Assembly: GCF_900112675.1 (NCBI RefSeq)
Contig: NZ_FOMQ01000004.1
Location: 310,001-374,000 of the forward strand
From: Paracidovorax konjaci
GTDB taxonomy: Bacteria; Pseudomonadota; Gammaproteobacteria; Burkholderiales; Burkholderiaceae_C
Direction of reading: 5' to 3'
DNA: 64,000 nucleotides
Shown: positions 59,872 to 64,000 of the stretch, piece after piece
Layout: every line of letters starts with the position of its first letter
How positions within the stretch are numbered: position 1 is the first letter of the stretch
The notes under the pieces: generated by a model
What the model was told of the DNA's origin: nothing
Seen by the model: only the letters and a program-made list of their open reading frames with translations
The model's database searches: none
Position numbers and translations under genes: made by a program

Positions 59872-61019
59872 GGAAGGGTGGCGGCGGCAGGCACGGCGCT
59901 GGCAGGGGGGCCTGGCAGGCCAGGCTCCAGGTCCAGCGCCAGATCGAAGCGGGGGGCGAGGCGTGATTGTCCCTCGTTCAGCAATTCCATCACCACATCG
60001 AGGATGGCCGGCGAAATCATGAAGCCGTGCCGGTAGAGCCCGTTGACCTGGAGCACGCGCGGCGCCAGGCGCCGGATGGCCGGCAGGTTGTCGGGCAGCG
60101 TGGGGCGGCACTGCGTGGCGATCTCCAGGATGCGCGCCTCGGCGAAGCCCGGGTGCACGGCATAGGCTGCGCTCAGCAGCTCGAGCGTGGAGCGCACGCT
60201 GGCGGGCGAGAGGTCGTCCGATTCGATCTCCGTGGCGCCGATCACGAAAACATGGTCTTCCTTGGGCGCGATGTAGATCGGGTAGCGCGGGTGCACGAGC
60301 CGGGTGGGCCGGCGCAGCGTGACGCCCGGCGCATGCAGGCGGACCACTTCGCCGCGCACGCCGCGCAGCGCGGGCCATTCGGTGCGGGCCCCGAGGCCGC
60401 GGCAATCCAGCACCCAGTCGGGGTGCCCGGCTTCGCCCGGCATGAAATCCTCGGGCGCCCGCGGGCTGTGCCAGTGCACCCGCACGCCGAGGCTGCCCAG
60501 GGTGTGCGCCAGGGAGTCGAGCAACTGGCGGTTGTCCAGCTGGCCTTCGCCCGGCAGGTACAGCCCCTGGTGGAAGCGGCGGGCGGCGGCCGGCTCGGCG
60601 GCGTCGATGCCTTCGGCGTCCAGCACCTGCAGCGCGGGCAGTTCGGGCACCGTGCGGGCGGTGCGCTCCAGCACGCCGCGCAGCCGGGCGGCCTCGGCCG
60701 CGTCCTGCCGGTGCCACAGGATGAGGGTGCCTTCCTGCTGGAAGAACACCGGCCAGGCGAGGCCGGCCAGCAGTTGCGGCCAGCGCGTGAGCGCGTGGTG
60801 GCCCATGCGCACCACGCCGGGTTCGGTGATGGCAGACTCGGCCAGCGGGGCCAGCATGGCGGCGGCGATGCGTGCGGCGGCTCCCTGCGCATCGGGGCCC
60901 TGGGCTTCGTAGAGGTCCACGGCATGGCCCTGGCGGGCCAGCTCGACGGCCAGCAGCCGGCCCATGAGCCCGGCGCCGAGGATGGCGATGGAGGAGTGCG
61001 GAGACAGCAGAGGAAGCAT
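59868..61019 (-). CDS. thiO: Glycine oxidase, thiamine synthesis
   Basis: A 383-residue FAD enzyme that oxidises glycine to dehydroglycine for ThiG. The dinucleotide motif is AILGAGLMGRLLAVELARQGHAVDLYE (residues about 12-38), followed by AARIAAAMLAPLAE and the DAO-type C-terminal YIAPKEDHVFVIGATE and NGLYRHGFMISPA. The frame is open upstream to 61112, but that part lies in the TPP riboswitch, so the ATG at 61019 is chosen. First gene of the thiOSGE operon. Confidence 0.93.
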   Translation of the reverse strand: MLPLLSPHSSIAILGAGLMGRLLAVELARQGHAVDLYEAQGPDAQGAAARIAAAMLAPLAESAITEPGVVRMGHHALTRWPQLLAGLAWPVFFQQEGTLILWHRQDAAEAARLRGVLERTARTVPELPALQVLDAEGIDAAEPAAARRFHQGLYLPGEGQLDNRQLLDSLAHTLGSLGVRVHWHSPRAPEDFMPGEAGHPDWVLDCRGLGARTEWPALRGVRGEVVRLHAPGVTLRRPTRLVHPRYPIYIAPKEDHVFVIGATEIESDDLSPASVRSTLELLSAAYAVHPGFAEARILEIATQCRPTLPDNLPAIRRLAPRVLQVNGLYRHGFMISPAILDVVMELLNEGQSRLAPRFDLALDLEPGLPGPPASAVPAAATLP

Positions 61020-61103
61020 GTGCGTGCGGTGGAGGTGCGTTCTCGTCGAGGGGCCGTGCGCCGGGGCGCTGGGACGGAGAACAGGCGGCGATCCACCGTC
61101 GAA

Positions 61104-61180
61104 ACTCCCCACGCCAGCATGACCTGGATCGGGTGCCGAGGGTATTTCTCAGTCGCGCCGGCATGGCGGACACCCCTGTT
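61104..61180 (-). promoter_or_regulatory. TPP riboswitch (THI element) of the thiOSGE operon
   Basis: Read on the minus strand: GGGGTGTCC near the 5' end (61178 downward), the invariant CTGAGA (61147-61152), ATACCCT (61139-61145), then CCGATCCAGGTCATGCTGGCGT (61110-61131) and GGGGA, the full aptamer order. There is no T-run between aptamer and the thiO start (61020-61103), so control is more likely at translation than by termination. Confidence 0.95.
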
Positions 61181-61253
61181 TCGTCCGGGTCGGATTACAG
61201 CACAGGCCCCGGGGAAGGGGTTTTGACCTTGCGCAGGGGCCATAATTTTTGCC

Positions 61254-62168
61254 ATGACTCTCGATCCCCTTGCGCCGCCGTCCCTGGCGGCGGACGACTC
61301 CGCCCGCGCGCCCCGGTACGCCCGCGTCCTGTCCATCGCGGGCTCCGACAGCGGCGGCGGCGCAGGCATCCAGGCCGACCTGAAGACCTTCGCGGCCCTG
61401 GGCTGCTACGGCATGACCGCGATCACCGCGATCACCGCGCAGAACACGCAGGGCGTGCGCGCCATCCACGGCGTGCCGCCCGACATGCTGCGCGCGCAGA
61501 TCGATGCCGTGGTGGAGGACATCGGCGTCGATGCCGTGAAGATCGGCATGCTGCACGCGCCGGAAATCGTGGAGGCGGTGGCCGATGCCATCCGTCGCCA
61601 CGCGTTGCCGCACGTGGTGCTCGACCCCGTCATGGTGGCCACCAGCGGAGACCGGCTCATCGCGCCCGAGACCGTGGGCGTGCTGGTGGAACGGCTGTTC
61701 CCGCTGGTCTCCGTCGTCACCCCCAACCTGGATGAAGCGGCACTGCTGCTCGGCAGGGAGATCGGCGGCATCGATCAGCTCGACCGGGCGGTGCAGGACC
61801 TGCTCGACCTGGGCGCGCCGGCGGTGCTGCTCAAGGGCGGTCACCTTCCCGGCGACTGGGTGGTGGATGTCCTCGGACTGCGCGGCAGCGTGGAGGGCGC
61901 CACGGCCGAGCGGCTGCAGTCGGCCCGCATTCCCACCCGCAATGGGCATGGCACGGGCTGCACGCTGTCTTCCGCCATCGCGGCGCACCTGGCACTCGGG
62001 CTGCCCCTGGCGGAGGCCGCCAAGCGCGCGCGGGCCTACATCCTGCAGGCGATCGCCGCCGGCGCGGACGTGCGCACGGGGCGTGGGCAGGGGCCGCTGA
62101 ACCACGGCCACGCGCCGGTGGCCCAGCACATCCTGTACCCCGCGGAGCACCCTGTCGCCCCGCACTGA
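61254..62168 (+). CDS. thiD: Hydroxymethylpyrimidine/phosphomethylpyrimidine kinase
   Basis: A 304-residue ribokinase-fold enzyme that phosphorylates HMP and HMP-P for thiamine synthesis. The N-terminal 22 residues are extra; then VLSIAGSDSGGGAGIQADLKTFAALGCYG, the family start, DPVMVATSGDRL, TPNLDEAALLLG and the catalytic anion hole NGHGTGCTLSSAIAA (Asp/Gly-rich). It is divergent from thiO and does not share its riboswitch. CATAAT (61241-61246) ends 7 nt before the ATG, and no ribosome site is seen, so a leaderless mRNA is possible. Confidence 0.94.
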   Translation: MTLDPLAPPSLAADDSARAPRYARVLSIAGSDSGGGAGIQADLKTFAALGCYGMTAITAITAQNTQGVRAIHGVPPDMLRAQIDAVVEDIGVDAVKIGMLHAPEIVEAVADAIRRHALPHVVLDPVMVATSGDRLIAPETVGVLVERLFPLVSVVTPNLDEAALLLGREIGGIDQLDRAVQDLLDLGAPAVLLKGGHLPGDWVVDVLGLRGSVEGATAERLQSARIPTRNGHGTGCTLSSAIAAHLALGLPLAEAAKRARAYILQAIAAGADVRTGRGQGPLNHGHAPVAQHILYPAEHPVAPH

Positions 62169-62207
62169 GGGGCGCCTGCGGACGGTGGTGGCCGCCCTGC
62201 GGCGCGC

Positions 62208-62735
62208 CTACCAGCCCCAGGTGAGGCGGCGGGCGACCCAGCCCTTGCGGCCATCCTCGCGTTGCACATGGGCCCAGTCGCCGGCAGTGCGCAGCGTGCG
62301 CACGACCTCGTGGCGCTCCAGCAGGCCCAGGCGCGGGTGCCGCACCCCCGGGCCGGCGCGCAGCACGGCCGTGCGAGCCGTGACCACGCGGTGCGGCTGC
62401 TTGCTGGTCAGCCCAGCGCTGACCCAGCCCAGTGTTTCCTCATGGTCGCGCACCTTGAGCCAGGGGCCGCGGCGCTGCGTGACCTGCAGCGGATAGCCCG
62501 CACCCAGTTCCCACAGCACGGCCGAACGGGTCGTGGGCGCTTCGCGCACGTTGACCGAGGCGCCCCGGATGCTCACGAAATCCGCCGCCTGCGACGGCAG
62601 GGCGGCCAGGGCCGCGGCAGCCACCAGGGCGCTGCCGGCCAGGGCGGCGCAGCGGCCCAGGAAGGCCGGAGCCCGGAAGGGTGCCCCTGGCGTGCGGAGG
62701 GCGGCGGAGTCGGTGGAGTGGGTACGGAAGGGCAC
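62208..62735 (-). CDS. SH3-domain exported protein
   Basis: A 175-residue protein with a long signal region: polar first 28 residues, hydrophobic core (AALAGSALVAAAALAALPSQA) and a cleavage site before ADFVSIRG near residue 51. Two bacterial SH3 repeats follow: SVNVREAPTTRSAVLWELGAGYPL...GPWLKVRD (about 58-105) and TAVLRAGPGVRHPRLGLLERHE...DWAHVQRED (about 118-170). Such domains bind peptidoglycan. The start is GTG at 62735, with AGGAG about 10 nt upstream. It converges on thiD. Confidence 0.85.
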   Translation of the reverse strand: MPFRTHSTDSAALRTPGAPFRAPAFLGRCAALAGSALVAAAALAALPSQAADFVSIRGASVNVREAPTTRSAVLWELGAGYPLQVTQRRGPWLKVRDHEETLGWVSAGLTSKQPHRVVTARTAVLRAGPGVRHPRLGLLERHEVVRTLRTAGDWAHVQREDGRKGWVARRLTWGW

Positions 62736-62855
62736 GGGCGTCTGTCTCCTCGGTCGGTCGGTGGGTGGGTGGACGGTCGATCGTCCCCCATGGACCGGCC
62801 GAGGCGCCGCGGGTTCCTCAATCCACTGCAGCGCGGCACGGTGGCCGCGCGGCCT

Positions 62856-63968
62856 TCAGTGGGCGGCCGGGCGCAGCCCCAGCCGCTCGTGCAGGCGGGT
62901 GCTGGTGGTCGTGTACTGCAGCGCGACCGGAGCGCCGGACAGATGTTCCGCCGCCGCGAAGGCCGCGAGCGTGGCCTCGTGGAAGCCGCAGAGGATCAGC
63001 TTGCGCTTGCCCGGGTAGGTGTTGATGTCGCCCACCGCATAAAGGCCGGGCACGCCTGCCGAGAACGTGGCCGTGTCCACGGCCACCTGCTTGCGCTCCA
63101 GCGCCAGGCCCCAATCGGCGATGGGCCCCAGGCGCGGCGACACCCCCAGGCACAGCAGCAGCGTGTCGACGGGCAGGTGCCGTTCCGTGCCGCTGGCGTC
63201 GAGGATCCGCAGTGCGGCGAGGCGTGCGCCCTGCGGCGGCGCCGCTTCGGTGATTTCGATGCCCGTGATCTGCGCCGCCACCACGCGAATGCGGCCGCTG
63301 TCGCGCAGCGACCGCAACTGCGCCAGCGCCTCGGGCGGCGCCTGGAAGGCGTCGCGGCGGTGCAGCAGCGTCACGCTGGCGGCGGCCTCGCTGCCAGCGG
63401 CCTGCGCGCAGGCGATGGCCCGGGCCACGGCCGTGTCCTCGCCGCCGTGCACGACCACGTGCCGGCCCGCGGTGGCGGCGGCTTCCTCGTGGTGGTGCAC
63501 CTGCGTGCCATGGAATTGGTCGATGCCCTCCACCTTCAGCGTGCGCGGCACGAAGGCGCCGACGCCCCCCGCGATGAAGACGCTCTGCGCGTGGAATGCC
63601 TTGCCGGCACGCGTCGAGAGCAGGAAGCTGCCGTCCGGCCCGGGCTGCAGCGTCTCGACCTGGTCGGACAGGTGCAGGTTCGGCGCGAAGGGTTCGATCT
63701 GCCGCGACAGCAGCGCGACCAGTTCGCGGCCCGTGCAGACGGGCACGCCGGGAATGTCGTAGAGCGGCTTGTCGGCATACAGCTCTGCGCACTGGCCGCC
63801 GATGTGCGGCAGCGCGTCGATCACATGCGCACGGATGCCCTGCAGCCCGAGCTGGAACACCTGGAAGAGGCCCACGGGCCCCGCGCCGATCACCACCGCG
63901 TCGGCGGCGATGGGGGCGGTGGTGGCAGGGAGGGCTGCCGTCGCTGCGGGCACGTCGTTCAGCGGCAC
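62856..63968 (-). CDS. Ferredoxin/flavodoxin-NADP+ reductase, thioredoxin reductase-like
   Basis: A 370-residue FAD/NAD(P)-binding oxidoreductase. FAD motif VVIGAGPVGLFQVFQLGLQG (residues about 25-44), PHIGGQCAELYADKPLYDIPG and a NADPH motif VVVHGGEDTAVARAIAC (about 171-187); GVPGLYAVGDINTYPGKRKLI binds the FAD ribityl. There is no CxxC redox pair, which separates it from thioredoxin reductase and places it with YumC-type ferredoxin-NADP reductases. The NADPH loop reads GGEDTA instead of GGGDSA. The start is GTG at 63968, 4 bp after an upstream stop. Confidence 0.9.
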   Translation of the reverse strand: MPLNDVPAATAALPATTAPIAADAVVIGAGPVGLFQVFQLGLQGIRAHVIDALPHIGGQCAELYADKPLYDIPGVPVCTGRELVALLSRQIEPFAPNLHLSDQVETLQPGPDGSFLLSTRAGKAFHAQSVFIAGGVGAFVPRTLKVEGIDQFHGTQVHHHEEAAATAGRHVVVHGGEDTAVARAIACAQAAGSEAAASVTLLHRRDAFQAPPEALAQLRSLRDSGRIRVVAAQITGIEITEAAPPQGARLAALRILDASGTERHLPVDTLLLCLGVSPRLGPIADWGLALERKQVAVDTATFSAGVPGLYAVGDINTYPGKRKLILCGFHEATLAAFAAAEHLSGAPVALQYTTTSTRLHERLGLRPAAH

Positions 63969-63972
63969 GCGG

Positions 63973-64000
63973 TCAGCGGATCAGTTCGGAGACCTTGCCG
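63973..64000 (-). CDS. C-terminal end of an upstream gene (rest outside window)
   Basis: On the minus strand the last bases read GKVSELIR then TGA, in a frame open to the window edge and ending 4 bp before the reductase start. The tight spacing suggests a co-transcribed gene. Eight residues are too few to name it. Confidence 0.35.

Noticed and set aside
62856-63968. Thioredoxin reductase
   Set aside because: No CxxC pair; it fits ferredoxin-NADP reductases of the YumC type.

Overview
The window is a chromosomal segment of a high-GC betaproteobacterium. Gene content and order (nadE-glnB, ilvB-ilvN-ilvC-pssA-leuA, bpt-aat, thiO-thiS-thiG-thiE behind a TPP riboswitch), protein similarity, and an interspersed GCTAT...ATAGC hairpin repeat all point to Comamonadaceae, most likely an Acidovorax/Paracidovorax-type organism. 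This assignment is inference from recognised families; no search was run.

Layout. 0-1.1 kb: the 3' end of nadE and glnB (PII). 1.2-4.7 kb, minus strand: a LOG-family protein, dgkA, an RDD membrane protein, DUF3106, DUF3619 and an ECF-type sigma factor, the last two in ATGA overlap. 5-12.5 kb, plus strand: branched-chain amino acid genes ilvB, ilvN, ilvC, then pssA, leuA and a D,D-endopeptidase, separated by clear intrinsic terminators. 12.7-15.5 kb, minus strand: an IclR regulator, the N-end-rule transferases bpt and aat, and two identical tRNA-Asn genes with their own terminator. 15.5-24.5 kb: a DUF454 membrane protein, peptide deformylase, glnD and map (minus), and a GTG-started purL. 24.5-25.8 kb: a lower-GC patch holding a peptidoglycan amidase gene broken by one in-frame TAA, followed by an intact, exported, cysteine-bearing protein that looks like its immunity partner.

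25.8-33 kb: an EAL phosphodiesterase, DUF808, OmpW, an orphan membrane histidine kinase and a DUF457-type membrane protein. 33-35.4 kb: egtD-egtB (ergothioneine). 35.5-41.3 kb: an O-acetylhomoserine sulfhydrylase, an S9 peptidase and an RlhA-type U32 protein. 41.5-49.5 kb: a branched-chain amino acid binding protein, a small membrane protein, a TadA fused to an alpha/beta-hydrolase-like domain lacking the usual nucleophile, a cytosolic LD-carboxypeptidase, a cyclase-FHA fusion and a penicillin/AHL acylase. 49.5-55.4 kb, minus strand: a fatty or hydroxy acid catabolism block (ACAD10/11-like dehydrogenase and kinase as separate genes, Crp/Fnr regulator, enoyl-CoA hydratase, two-domain 3-hydroxyacyl-CoA dehydrogenase). 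55.4-57.8 kb: a FimV-like protein. 57.9-62.2 kb: thiamine synthesis. 62.2-64 kb: an SH3 protein and a TrxR-like ferredoxin-NADP reductase.

Most of the window is ordinary core genome. The most unusual things are (1) the interspersed hairpin repeat, present five times; one copy lies in frame inside purL, one supplies the tadA start codon and one supplies the stop codon of the enoyl-CoA hydratase; (2) the broken amidase with its surviving partner; (3) the TadA fusion with a probably inactive hydrolase domain; (4) the ThiE N-terminal extension of unknown function. No CRISPR array, transposase, prophage or replication origin was seen.
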